From Limiplasma sp036652695 (lineage in GTDB: Bacteria; Bacillota; Clostridia; Christensenellales; Aristaeellaceae): 64,000 nucleotides of DNA. The translations under genes and the position numbers were made by a program. Under the pieces are notes generated by a model, which saw only the letters and a program-made list of their open reading frames with translations, made no database searches and was not told the DNA's origin. This document shows, piece by piece, positions 52,101-59,732 of this stretch; the stretch's first letter is position 1; every line of letters begins with the position of its first letter. The stretch covers positions 1 through 64,000 of the forward strand of contig JAVVVJ010000003.1 in the NCBI GenBank assembly GCA_036652695.1. Direction: 5' to 3'.

Positions 52101-53894
52101 GCCGGATACGGGGTTGCGCGCGTAGGTGTACACAATGGGGTTGGGGCTTACCTTGCCAGTGTGATCGATGGTGAACTGGTCGGCAGATACGCTGCGATAT
52201 GCATATCCCTGCGGAGCTTCGACGCGGTATTCATCGGAGGAATAGCTGCCTTCCCCTAGGGGCATCCTGTCCTCCTCATACAGAGGATTGCCCTTGTCAT
52301 CCACATATTGGAAAATGACCTCACCCATCACTGCGGGCGGCGCATAGGTGAAGATCACGCTATCGGGGCTGGCAACACCGTTTTCATCGATTTTGACGCT
52401 TTGAGCGGACGCACCTTGGAAGCTGTAGCCCATCAGCTCGAGATTCGCGTTGGGGGCAATGGGATACTCGCCCGGCGCGAAGGTCAGCGTTTCGTTGGCA
52501 AATTCCTCGGTGGCGGTGACGTAGCTTGTATAGACGCTGCCGGTCACTTGCTTTTTTTGGAAGAGGAAGGTAACGCTCTGGGGATCGGGCACACGGCTGG
52601 AGCTTACATTCACCACAACGCTAGCGTCACCTTGCAGCGTGTAGCCGGCCGCAACGTCCTCGCGTATATAAATGGTGGTCTGCTTGCCAACGGGGCAGCT
52701 CACGGCCTCCTGAAAGAAAGGGATGCCGGTTTGCTTGTCCACATAGCTCACAGGTACGGGAACTGGCTCGGAGCTTGCGTTGGTGATCGCGTCGCTTTCC
52801 TCCTGCGTATAACGGGCGACAAAATCGCTGGAGACATAGCAGTCCGCATTCTGATCCACATAGCGGATGGAGAGCCAATCCGCGCCATCGACGGTCACAA
52901 CGCCGTAAATCCAGATCAATTTGCCGGATTTGACGTTTTCAAAGACCTTTGGATAATTCTTGCCCGGTCCTTCGCGAAAATGAACGACGGCGGTGGTTTC
53001 GCCATAGAGATTGATGGGCGCAAGCACGGGCTGATCCGGCTCAATCGGCTGATCCGGCTCGGAGGGCTGATCTGGCACGGTGGGCTGATCCGGCTCGGAG
53101 GGTTGATCCGGCTCGGAGGGCTGATCCGGCTCGGAGGGTTGATCCGGCTCGGAGGGTTGATCCGGCTCAATCGGTTTGTCTGGCTCCACCGGCGGTTCAG
53201 GTTGAAGGGGCGTAAACCAGAAGATCGCGGCCTCTACGCTTGCGGTGCCATCGTCAAAAATCGTTACGTCAATAGGCTCGGTGCCTTCGTTTAGCGCATA
53301 ACCGGGGAAGTCCTGCGCCTTATCCGCACCGATGGTATAGACGCCGGGGGCAAACTCCCGATCCTCCTTATAGAAGGGCTCGTTGGTTTGGCTGTTGATG
53401 TACTCAATGTGCAAAAACCCGTTTTGCGCGATTGGCGGCTCTTCCAGCGGCATTTCCACGCTGGAAAGGTACAGCGGATAGGTGGCCAGCAAAACGCCAT
53501 CCTGATAGATGTCAATCGGCGTATATTGCGCGTCAAAGCCAGCGGCGTTCACGCCCGCAATCGGCGTGCCTGAAACGGGCGCATAGGTGTAGGGAAGCTC
53601 CATATTGATGGCGCTCACGTCAATCGCAATGGGGAAGCCAAAGGCCTGCTCCGGCAGCATCGCCCAATAGACGGGCGTTAGGCTGGTGGGGCTGGCCAGC
53701 ACTTGGAGGGGCTGGGGAAGCTCCTCACCGCTTAGCTGGTAATAGAGCGTCACAATGGGTAGGTTTTCCACAGGCAACTTGCTGTTCTCCATGGCCAGCG
53801 CCGTGACGGGCGCCACCAGCTGCGCGGCGATGAGCATCAGGCTCAGGAGCAGCGCGGCCACTTTTTTCAGGCTTGTTTGCGGGTTGCGGTTCAT
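49152..53894 (-). CDS. Giant MucBP/SH3 surface protein with transmembrane anchor and cytoplasmic tail
   Basis: A 1580-residue exported protein. Signal peptide about 1-35 (cut near ALAME). After an N-terminal domain comes a PDQP hexapeptide repeat (about 235-290), one SH3-like domain (YGETTAVVHFREGPG, about 297-365), about nine MucBP-like repeats of 65-75 residues (VTFQYKSTSGK, IRLRYVDQNGKPV, QGYSYHGVSADTFTI), three more SH3-like domains (about 1010-1290; GVNFRSSPNGSKLKSL) and an Asn/Gly/Ser linker. One helix follows (WGFIGAAVVLLGGAGGVYGYAL), then KKRK and about 190 cytoplasmic residues rich in Pro, Ala, Thr and NPY. No LPXTG. AAGGAGG precedes the ATG. Likely an adhesin or wall sensor; that is inference. 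Confidence 0.85.
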   Translation of the reverse strand: MNRNPQTSLKKVAALLLSLMLIAAQLVAPVTALAMENSKLPVENLPIVTLYYQLSGEELPQPLQVLASPTSLTPVYWAMLPEQAFGFPIAIDVSAINMELPYTYAPVSGTPIAGVNAAGFDAQYTPIDIYQDGVLLATYPLYLSSVEMPLEEPPIAQNGFLHIEYINSQTNEPFYKEDREFAPGVYTIGADKAQDFPGYALNEGTEPIDVTIFDDGTASVEAAIFWFTPLQPEPPVEPDKPIEPDQPSEPDQPSEPDQPSEPDQPSEPDQPTVPDQPSEPDQPIEPDQPVLAPINLYGETTAVVHFREGPGKNYPKVFENVKSGKLIWIYGVVTVDGADWLSIRYVDQNADCYVSSDFVARYTQEESDAITNASSEPVPVPVSYVDKQTGIPFFQEAVSCPVGKQTTIYIREDVAAGYTLQGDASVVVNVSSSRVPDPQSVTFLFQKKQVTGSVYTSYVTATEEFANETLTFAPGEYPIAPNANLELMGYSFQGASAQSVKIDENGVASPDSVIFTYAPPAVMGEVIFQYVDDKGNPLYEEDRMPLGEGSYSSDEYRVEAPQGYAYRSVSADQFTIDHTGKVSPNPIVYTYARNPVSGTIRLRYVDQNGKPVADDRNEILGAGPYDSLTFAITVPQGYSYHGVSADTFTITDQGKAEPETITFTYQRAAASVDVFYLNEKNEPVAQPASFELAADKAYSTTNFAIQTPSGYTYQSVSADQVVVDSNGTPTPAAITFYYVTMPAPVVTGKVTFQYKSTSGKQLEEPLTVELEAGDPHPTAEYAAAPAGYTLQGVSADTVTVSSTGQANPATVVFTYTEIQSNAIVAVHYVNVLGEELNGSPELLPLGRGSHNVVPNPKYIPTGYSPLSGSPTYQPVTVDEQYIATPASVTFSYVDNSKTTPITVIYQDTTTGTAITTQKVLLPYGDHVVKPDPTVLNGNYTMADASPTSYNIKVDAKGVASLSTVYFFYRPTQITEYMGYAVTTQQTALRSGMNTIDSNITKMLAKGTLLNITGQRTSGSVLWDGAQIVLGSDKSLSGYVLDSHTRHIGKAEADALIKQYEASNPTNPQNSGFYITLGSSIPLRRVASPNAVVDAWLPNATVVYVTGQDYSTAPGWHITVYQKIPGYVRMDQLRKMTEDEVQKYLASGGDPTKPTNSGNPYDPYAKSSYGYVTNSGVNFRSSPNGSKLKSLNKYAFALVMGTKQVNGITWYNVNYGGTIGWIHGDFFHQLNLTEFTSFLGSTEYYQGITNNSPNNNGNNSNSGNNGNSGNNGNSGKPGGSNSSGSPTQGNVSSVEDWNVGTWQNTGVNTSTSYAPFNPYATPTASAAASATASVAPTATFVIGTMIPINYEDESKETQTNSVPWGFIGAAVVLLGGAGGVYGYALNQNKKRKSAAARAAASRRAGVPTAGTGAATSTTPTAASQQAQSPYARRAVAAPPIAGTTRKPEDPSTAGSNPYSNPYANGSITGTPYGTSATGTEQLPTVPSASGTPTLPSSGASNPYATPSGLGSTPATPSSSANPYVRPLMTTRPLAAATDKPAADVPATNAAEQAAEASARRSTRMQRYHAVEDDESSKHNNE
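53029..53190 (-). repeat. 18-bp tandem repeat coding for PDQP units
   Basis: Eight 18-bp units (53029-53172) and a diverged ninth (to 53190), coding EPDQPS or close variants. Several units are identical or differ by one base, mostly GGC/GGT, so the array is young and may vary in copy number. It forms a proline-rich spacer in the surface protein. Confidence 0.93.
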
Positions 53895-53976
53895 GTTGGT
53901 TTCCTCCTTGTATTAAATCAAAGGCATTTCGCGCAAGGCGTGAGCCATTGTGAAAGGTATACGGGAAACAGCATCT

Positions 53977-54005
53977 ATTGTACGGAGTTTCTCAAGGGCT
54001 GTCAA
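53977..54005 (-). promoter_or_regulatory. Promoter of the MucBP surface protein gene
   Basis: On the minus strand: TTGACA (54005-54000), 17-nt spacer, TACAAT (53982-53977). The leader is about 75 nt. No equally good promoter is seen for the divergent nudF. Confidence 0.75.
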
Positions 54006-54148
54006 GGAATGAGGGTAGGAAGTTCCTGTCGGTTGGCGTCGCTTTTTTGTGCGCAAAAGGGGCGGCACAGTTTTTTACCTTCGACGCAAGGGGTAAAAGG
54101 CTCGGGTAGCGAATAAGGATAGGAACGACTTTTTGGAGGCGATTCCCC

Positions 54149-54700
54149 ATGACTGATTATCCTGAGCTGCGCGAGACTCCCCTGAACGATCAGCCCGTGT
54201 TTGAGGGTGTTCTTATCGATGTGAGCCACATGCAGGTGCGCCTGCCCAACGGCGAAACGGCTCTGCGCGAGGTTGTCCACCACAAGGGTGCGGCGGCGGT
54301 TGTGCCGGTAGACGACGAGGGTTGCGTATATCTGGTGCGTCAGCATCGTGTGGTGCTGAACCTGATGACGCTGGAAATCCCCGCCGGAAAGCTGGATCAT
54401 GTAGGGGAAAACCCCTACGATTGCGCCGTGCGTGAGCTTGAGGAGGAAACCGGCCTACGCGCGGAGCATATGGAGCTATTGAGCCACGTGGTGACCACCC
54501 CCGGCTTTTGCACCGAGAAGATCGGCCTGTACCTAGCGACCGGCCTGAGCCAGCACGAGAAGCACCTAGACGCGGATGAGTTCCTAGGCGTGATCAGGCT
54601 GCCGCTGGAGGAAGCCGTTGCGCGCGTGATGAGCGGCGAGCTGCGGGACGCGAAAACCGCGCTGGGGCTTTTGATGGCTTGGAACAAGCTGCATGGGTGA
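54149..54700 (+). CDS. nudF: ADP-ribose pyrophosphatase (NUDIX)
   Basis: A 183-residue NUDIX hydrolase of the ADP-ribose pyrophosphatase type. The Nudix box reads GKLDHVGENPYDCAVREL, then EEETGL; REUxEExGU is intact, but one residue is inserted between the first Gly and the Glu compared with the usual GX5E. LEIPAGK before and TTPGFCTEKIGLYLA after are typical of NudF. TTGGAGG precedes the ATG. First of a small run with a membrane peptide and a GNAT enzyme. Confidence 0.9.
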   Translation: MTDYPELRETPLNDQPVFEGVLIDVSHMQVRLPNGETALREVVHHKGAAAVVPVDDEGCVYLVRQHRVVLNLMTLEIPAGKLDHVGENPYDCAVRELEEETGLRAEHMELLSHVVTTPGFCTEKIGLYLATGLSQHEKHLDADEFLGVIRLPLEEAVARVMSGELRDAKTALGLLMAWNKLHG

Positions 54701-54785
54701 CAGCATTTCCACAACAATAGTAACGAATTTCAATCGCAAAACGTTCCCATGATTTTTTTAGTGATCAGAAAGGGGGAAGCCGCTT

Positions 54786-54941
54786 ATGATGCCGCAAGAA
54801 AACAAACCAAGAAAAAGGCGCATAACGCCCTTTGGCTGGCTGATGATCGCGCTGTGGCTTCTTTTGGCGCTAGGCGTATGGTTGACGGTGCTGGGGCTTT
54901 GCAGCTTTGTGCCGGTACAGCCGGGCGTCTTTGCAGTCTAA
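54786..54941 (+). CDS. 51-residue single-pass membrane protein
   Basis: A small gene: a basic N-terminus (MMPQENKPRKRRITPFG), one membrane helix (WLMIALWLLLALGVWLTVLGL) and a short outer tail (CSFVPVQPGVFAV). AAGGGGG (54770-54776) lies 9 nt before the ATG at 54786; the second ATG at 54789 is also possible. The basic side is inside by the positive-inside rule. It sits between nudF and the GNAT gene, all on one strand. Function unknown. Confidence 0.7.
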   Translation: MMPQENKPRKRRITPFGWLMIALWLLLALGVWLTVLGLCSFVPVQPGVFAV

Positions 54942-54962
54942 CGCAGAAAGGCCGCTTTTGTC

Positions 54963-55538
54963 ATGCAAACCTACCTAGAGCTTTTCAGCCACCTGCCCAG
55001 CATGTGTACGCAGCGCTTGATCCTGCGCCCCGTGCGCATGTCGGACGCGCAGGATTTATATGAGTATTCCCGCGACCCGGAGGTGGCGCGCCACGTGCTG
55101 TGGGACGCGCACGCCTCCATTCATCAAACGCGCGCCTATGTGCGCTACCTGCTGCGCCAGTACCGAAACGCAGCGCCGAGCACCTTTGTGATTGCTTTGA
55201 GAAGCACGGGCAAGGTGATTGGCACGATTGGCTTTATGTGGGTGCAGCCGGATAGCCGATCTGCCGAGGTGGGGTATAGCCTCAGCCGTGCTTACTGGAA
55301 CAAGGGGCTGATGACGGAGGCGCTCCACGCGGTGCTGGAGTTTGGCTTTACCAAGCTCAACCTGAACCGCATTGAGGCGCAGCACGAGTGCGATAACCCC
55401 GCTAGCGGACACGTGATGCAAAAGGCTGGCATGAGCCGCGAGGGCACGCTCCGCCAACGCATTTACAACAAGGGCCGCTACGCGGATGTGGATTTGTATG
55501 CCGCTTTGCGGCAGGATTTTCTAAAATGCGCGCGTTAG
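54963..55538 (+). CDS. GNAT acetyltransferase, RimJ/RimL-like
   Basis: A 191-residue acetyltransferase. TQRLILRPVRMSDAQDLYEY at the start, the acetyl-CoA site region EVGYSLSRAYWNKGLMTEAL and VMQKAGMSREGTLRQRI near the end are typical of RimJ/L-type N-acetyltransferases. The substrate is unknown. GAAAGG lies 11 nt before the ATG, just after the membrane peptide stop. Confidence 0.88.
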   Translation: MQTYLELFSHLPSMCTQRLILRPVRMSDAQDLYEYSRDPEVARHVLWDAHASIHQTRAYVRYLLRQYRNAAPSTFVIALRSTGKVIGTIGFMWVQPDSRSAEVGYSLSRAYWNKGLMTEALHAVLEFGFTKLNLNRIEAQHECDNPASGHVMQKAGMSREGTLRQRIYNKGRYADVDLYAALRQDFLKCAR

Positions 55539-55582
55539 ATGGGTATGATCCTTTTTTGAATGATACCAAAGGGAGTGAGCAT

Positions 55583-56377
55583 TTGAGACGAACGAAGCTT
55601 GCAGCCGTGCTGTTGGCGCTTTGCGCGGCTGCTTTGCTGTTGACCGCGTGTGCGCAGGATAAAGACTATGGCTATCAAAAGGCGCTCGCCGCCTTTGCCG
55701 ATGGGGAGTACGCCGCCGCCGCCGATGCGTTTGAGCGCCTTGGCGAATATGCGGACGCGCCTACCTACGCGGCCTATACGCGCGGCCTTACGCTCTACGA
55801 CCAAGGGCGTTACTTGGAGGCAGAGCCTTATTTTGAAAAAACGCAGACCTTCATGTATGGCGAGGAGCGCTACCGCTACTGCCATGCATACGCGCAGGAG
55901 GCTGCTGCGGCCTTTGAGGAGGCGGCGGCGGGCTTTGATGCGCTTGCGGATTTTGAGGATGCCGCCATCCATGCCGCCTACTGCCGCGCGCGAGCGGCGG
56001 AGCTTGGCAAGAACTATGAGGATGCGCTTTACGATTATGCCGCCGCTGGCGTCTACAGCGATGCCCCCGCCCGGCTGGACAACCTGCAAACGCAGGTGTA
56101 CGCTTATGCGAAGCAGTTGAAAAGGGAGCGCAAGTACGAGGCGGCGCTGAAACTCTTTGGCGTGCTAGGCGATTATTTCGATAGCGCGGCGCAAACGGTG
56201 GAATGCAAGCGCTTCTTCCGTGAGGAGCTGTATCTGCGGGCGGACGCGATGCAGACGGCGGGTGATTTGCAAGGCGCCTATGATGCCTTTCACGCGCTGG
56301 CCGGCTACAATGATGCCGAGGCGCGTGCCGATGAGCTTGCGACGCTGCTGGGCATACCGCTTCCCACGATTGAATAA
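55583..56377 (+). CDS. TPR-like lipoprotein
   Basis: A 264-residue exported lipoprotein. The signal (RRTKLAAVLLALCAAALLLTAC) ends in the lipobox LTAC. The rest is alpha-helical with repeating short motifs such as GEYADAPTYAAY, GVYSDAPARLDN and GYNDAEARADEL, as in TPR/Sel1-like repeats with a DA turn. The start is TTG at 55583 with AAAGGGAGTGAG upstream; an ATG at 55526 inside the GNAT gene would put 19 extra residues before the signal. Role unknown. Confidence 0.72.
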   Translation: MRRTKLAAVLLALCAAALLLTACAQDKDYGYQKALAAFADGEYAAAADAFERLGEYADAPTYAAYTRGLTLYDQGRYLEAEPYFEKTQTFMYGEERYRYCHAYAQEAAAAFEEAAAGFDALADFEDAAIHAAYCRARAAELGKNYEDALYDYAAAGVYSDAPARLDNLQTQVYAYAKQLKRERKYEAALKLFGVLGDYFDSAAQTVECKRFFREELYLRADAMQTAGDLQGAYDAFHALAGYNDAEARADELATLLGIPLPTIE

Positions 56378-56475
56378 CCGGCGAGGCTCTGCGGGGCGCG
56401 GACTTCAAAAATATATTTTGAAAGCGGCAGGCAAAAAGGGCTTTAAAAAATGCCTGCGGCGTTGGAGGGATGGCA

Positions 56476-57057
56476 ATGGCTAAGCTCTATTTTCGCTATG
56501 GGGCAATGGGCTCCAGCAAGACCGCAAATGCCATTATGGTGCGGCACAACTATCTAGAGCGCGGGCAGAAGGTGCTCATGCTCAAACCCCGCTTGGACAG
56601 CCGCGATGGCGAAACGATGGTCGCCAGCCGCTGCGGGCTTTCCTGCAAATGTGAATATATGGAAAGCCTTGATCAATTTGACATCAAGGCTTTCGATTGC
56701 GTGATTGTGGACGAGGCGCAGTTTTTGAGCAAGGCGCAGGTGGAACGGCTTGTGTACGTGGTGGACACGCTGGGTGTGCCGGTGATTGCCTATGGCCTGC
56801 GGTGCGACTTTCAGGGCAATTTTTTTGCGGGCAGCCAATGGCTGATGGCTTGGGCCGATACCATCGAAGAGGTCAAAACCATCTGCTGGTGTGGGAAAAA
56901 GGCCATCTGCAATGCCCGCGTGCTGGATGGCAGGGTCATTAAGGAAGGCGAGCAGATTGTGCTGGGCGGCAATGAGAGCTATGTCAGCCTCTGCCGCAAG
57001 CACTGGGCGGAGGGCAAGCTAAAGCCGCTACAGCCCGACAAGGACAGCGCTCATTGA
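56476..57057 (+). CDS. tdk: Thymidine kinase
   Basis: A 193-residue type II thymidine kinase for dT salvage. The P-loop is GAMGSSKT (residues 9-16), DEAQF is the Walker B, and CWCGKKA plus a later Cys form the zinc lasso. GESYVSLCRKHW-like end is typical. GGAGG lies 7 nt before the ATG at 56476; the ATG two codons earlier overlaps the site. It converges with dpaL 9 nt away. Confidence 0.94.
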   Translation: MAKLYFRYGAMGSSKTANAIMVRHNYLERGQKVLMLKPRLDSRDGETMVASRCGLSCKCEYMESLDQFDIKAFDCVIVDEAQFLSKAQVERLVYVVDTLGVPVIAYGLRCDFQGNFFAGSQWLMAWADTIEEVKTICWCGKKAICNARVLDGRVIKEGEQIVLGGNESYVSLCRKHWAEGKLKPLQPDKDSAH

Positions 57058-57065
57058 CCGCCGGT

Positions 57066-58178
57066 TTACGCTTCCCCCACGACCTTGCGGTAGTGCGCGG
57101 GATCTGTATCGCCCTCGGTGCTGAATAGCAGCACGCGCGCGTGCTCATCCAGCCCAAGCTTTGCGCGCTCAATGGCATAGGCAGAGTCCTTCATCAGGCG
57201 CATGAGCGCGCCCAGCGTTACCGCCCCGCATTCGCCGGATATGATCGCCGGATCCTTGCCTAGGGGGCGGGCAAGCCGCCGCATCCCCTCGTAGGTTACC
57301 TCGTCATGGCAGCGAACAAAGCAATCTGCGCGTGAGCGTAGAATCGGCAAGGTTTGCGGGTTTGGCTCGCCGCAGTTGAGGCCGAACATGCTGGTGTGGG
57401 GAATGGCGCGAATGACGACCGTCTTGCCTTGCCGCACGGATTCCATAATGCAGGGCACTTCCCATGTTTCCACCACAAAAAACTTCGGCGGGTTTTCGGG
57501 AAAGCGGTGCGCCAGATAGCCCAGCACCCCGCCCGCCATCGACCCCACGCCCGCCTGCATCAGAACGTGCGTGGGTGCGTCCGCGCCTAGCGCATCCATC
57601 TGCGCAAGCGCCTCCGCGGGCATGACGCTGTAGCCCAGCGCGATATCGCTCGCGGTGGCATGATAGCCCTTTAGCTCCGTATCCTGCACCAGCAGGCCGT
57701 TCTCGCGCTCCGCATAGTCCAGCGCGAGGTGTACGGTTTCGTCATAGTTTTGATCGGTGATGAAGATTTCTGCCGTGCCCATGCGGCGAATGGCCTCCAC
57801 ATGCGTGGGGTTGGTGCCCTTGGGCATAAAAATGACGCAGGGCAGACCCTCGCGCTTTGCGGCCCAAGTGACGGCGCGGCCATGGTTGCCATCCGTCGCG
57901 GCTACGAGTGTGCGCACGGAAAGCCTGCGACCGATGGCCTGCCGAACCGCGTACAGCGCGCCCAGCGCTTTAAAGGCGTTCAGGCCGAAGCGCTTGGATT
58001 CATCCTTGATGTAAATGCCGCCAAGCCCTAATTCACCCGCCAGAGCCTGTAGCGTGATCAACGGCGTAGGCGCATAGCCCGTGACGCGCTCGTAATAGGT
58101 TTTTACGGTGTCAAATGCGTTTTGATTCATCCACGCGGGCAGAGGTTCACGCGTGGGCGTGTTCAGATAGATCTCCAT
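57066..58178 (-). CDS. dpaL: Diaminopropionate ammonia-lyase
   Basis: A 370-residue PLP enzyme of fold type II that splits 2,3-diaminopropionate into pyruvate and ammonia. KDESKRFGLNAFKALG holds the PLP lysine; ATDGNHGRAVTWAA, QAGVGSMAGGVLGY and STEGDTDP near the end match DpaL/YgeX. Threonine dehydratases are close relatives, but the N-terminus and FGLNAFK favour DpaL. It starts 19 nt after the murC stop and probably shares its transcript. The ribosome binding site AAAGGCGG is 12 nt away, a long gap. Confidence 0.88.
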   Translation of the reverse strand: MEIYLNTPTREPLPAWMNQNAFDTVKTYYERVTGYAPTPLITLQALAGELGLGGIYIKDESKRFGLNAFKALGALYAVRQAIGRRLSVRTLVAATDGNHGRAVTWAAKREGLPCVIFMPKGTNPTHVEAIRRMGTAEIFITDQNYDETVHLALDYAERENGLLVQDTELKGYHATASDIALGYSVMPAEALAQMDALGADAPTHVLMQAGVGSMAGGVLGYLAHRFPENPPKFFVVETWEVPCIMESVRQGKTVVIRAIPHTSMFGLNCGEPNPQTLPILRSRADCFVRCHDEVTYEGMRRLARPLGKDPAIISGECGAVTLGALMRLMKDSAYAIERAKLGLDEHARVLLFSTEGDTDPAHYRKVVGEA

Positions 58179-58196
58179 GGATCGTACACACCGCCT

Positions 58197-59597
58197 TTAG
58201 TTTGGCTGCTTTTGCTGCTCGTGCTCCCAGATTTGATCATTCAATTGGTTGATGTTGCCGCAACCCATGGTCAGCACTAGATCGCCGGGCTGCCAATGCT
58301 CGCGAAGGTATTGCTCCGTATCCCCAAAGGTGGGGGTATGCACGGCGTTAACGCCATGCTCCCGCATGCCCTCGACGATCTGGCTGGCCTTGATATCGCC
58401 GGGATCCTTCTCACGCGCGGCGTAGATATCCGTAACGAGGGTGATATCCGCGGCGGAGGTGCAGGTGAGGTAATCGGCAAACAGGCGCTTCACGCGGCTA
58501 TAGGTGTGCGGCTGCATGACGGCCCAAAGGCGGTGATGCGGCTGCATGGCGGCTACGGAAAGCGCGTTGCGCATTTCGGTGGGGTTATGGCCGTAATCAT
58601 GGTACAGCTTGACCCCTTCCAGCTCGGCGGTCAGCTCAAAGCGGCGGTGCGCACCGGCAAATTCCGTCATGGCGTGGCACGCAACGCTCATGTCCGCGTG
58701 CTGCGTATGCGCGCAGGCCAACGCCGCCAATGCGTTTTGCACCTGAAAGAAGCCCGCGACCTTCATCCGCACATGCCCCAGCGCCTCGCCATGATAGGCA
58801 AGGTCGAAATCTGCCCGCCCGCATTCGTCATACACGAGGTTGAGAGGGGTGTAATCATTGCTTTCGTCAAAGCCGAAGGTGCGGCTGGCGCAGTGTACGG
58901 AGCGCAGCAGCTCCGATACGCGCGGATCATCGCCGTTGCCGATGGCTAGGCCGCGTTGGGGCAGCAACGCCAGAAATTTGCCGAAGGTTTCCTGAATGTG
59001 ATCAATATCGCGGTAGAAATCCAGATGATCCGCGTCGATATTGAGCACCACAGCTACCGTGGGGCGCAGATGCAGGAAGCTGGCGTTAAACTCACAAGCC
59101 TCCGCCAAAAAAATTCCGCTCTTGCCGATACGCGTGCTGCCGCCGATAAAATCCAGCGAGCCGCCGATGTGAATGGTCGGATCCATGCCTGTTTCCATCA
59201 GCACCTGCGAGAGCATGGCGGTGGTGGAGGTTTTGCCATGCGCGCCGCAAATGCCAATGGCGGTTTCAAAGCCCTCCATCAGCTGACCGAGCAGCGTCGC
59301 GCGCTCCAAGCAGGGAAGACCAAGCCGCGCAAGCTCTACGCGCTCCGGGTTATCAGGCAGAATTGCAACGGTGTACACCACCAGATCAGCGCCGTGTATG
59401 TTGCTCGCCTGATGACCGATGGTGACAGGCACCCCAAGCTCCTCACGCAGATGCTTGGTGGCGTAGGTTTCTAAATTATCCGAGCCGGTAACAACGCAGC
59501 CCATTTCCAAAAGCATCTGCGCAAGGCCGCTCATGCTGGAGCCGCCGATGCCGATCATGTGGATGTGTTTTCCTTTGTAATCCCGTATGTGTGGCAT
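58197..59597 (-). CDS. murC: UDP-N-acetylmuramate--L-alanine ligase
   Basis: A 466-residue Mur ligase adding the first L-Ala of the peptidoglycan stem. The N-terminal IHMIGIGGSSMSGLA is MurC-specific; the ATP loop is GAHGKTSTT (Ala replaces the common Thr), EACEFNASFL and NIDADHLDFY follow, and DYGHNPTEM lies in the C-terminal domain. The ATG at 59597 gives the usual N-terminus; the open frame upstream has no site and crosses the -10 box at 59661-59666. The site before the ATG is weak. dpaL follows. Confidence 0.94.
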   Translation of the reverse strand: MPHIRDYKGKHIHMIGIGGSSMSGLAQMLLEMGCVVTGSDNLETYATKHLREELGVPVTIGHQASNIHGADLVVYTVAILPDNPERVELARLGLPCLERATLLGQLMEGFETAIGICGAHGKTSTTAMLSQVLMETGMDPTIHIGGSLDFIGGSTRIGKSGIFLAEACEFNASFLHLRPTVAVVLNIDADHLDFYRDIDHIQETFGKFLALLPQRGLAIGNGDDPRVSELLRSVHCASRTFGFDESNDYTPLNLVYDECGRADFDLAYHGEALGHVRMKVAGFFQVQNALAALACAHTQHADMSVACHAMTEFAGAHRRFELTAELEGVKLYHDYGHNPTEMRNALSVAAMQPHHRLWAVMQPHTYSRVKRLFADYLTCTSAADITLVTDIYAAREKDPGDIKASQIVEGMREHGVNAVHTPTFGDTEQYLREHWQPGDLVLTMGCGNINQLNDQIWEHEQQKQPN

Positions 59598-59660
59598 TGA
59601 TACACCCGCTTCCCCGGCGAGACGCTGTTTTGGCGTGCGCTCGCGCAAAGTTTCGTTGAT

Positions 59661-59690
59661 ATTATACGCCGAGGAACGGCATTTAATCAA
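59661..59690 (-). promoter_or_regulatory. Promoter of murC-dpaL
   Basis: On the minus strand: TTGATT (59690-59685), 18-nt spacer, TATAAT (59666-59661), about 65 nt before the murC start. Confidence 0.62.
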
Positions 59691-59732
59691 TAGCGGAGTT
59701 GTATCGGAACGTTTTCGCGATTGCTGCCGACA

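Noticed and set aside
53029..53190. CRISPR-like repeat array
   Set aside because: The 18-bp units are contiguous with no spacers and lie inside a coding frame.
50214..53294. Two long plus-strand frames opposite the MucBP protein (50214-51527 and 52308-53294)
   Set aside because: They are Gly/His-rich mirror products of the repeat coding; the minus-strand frame has signal peptide, promoter and domains.
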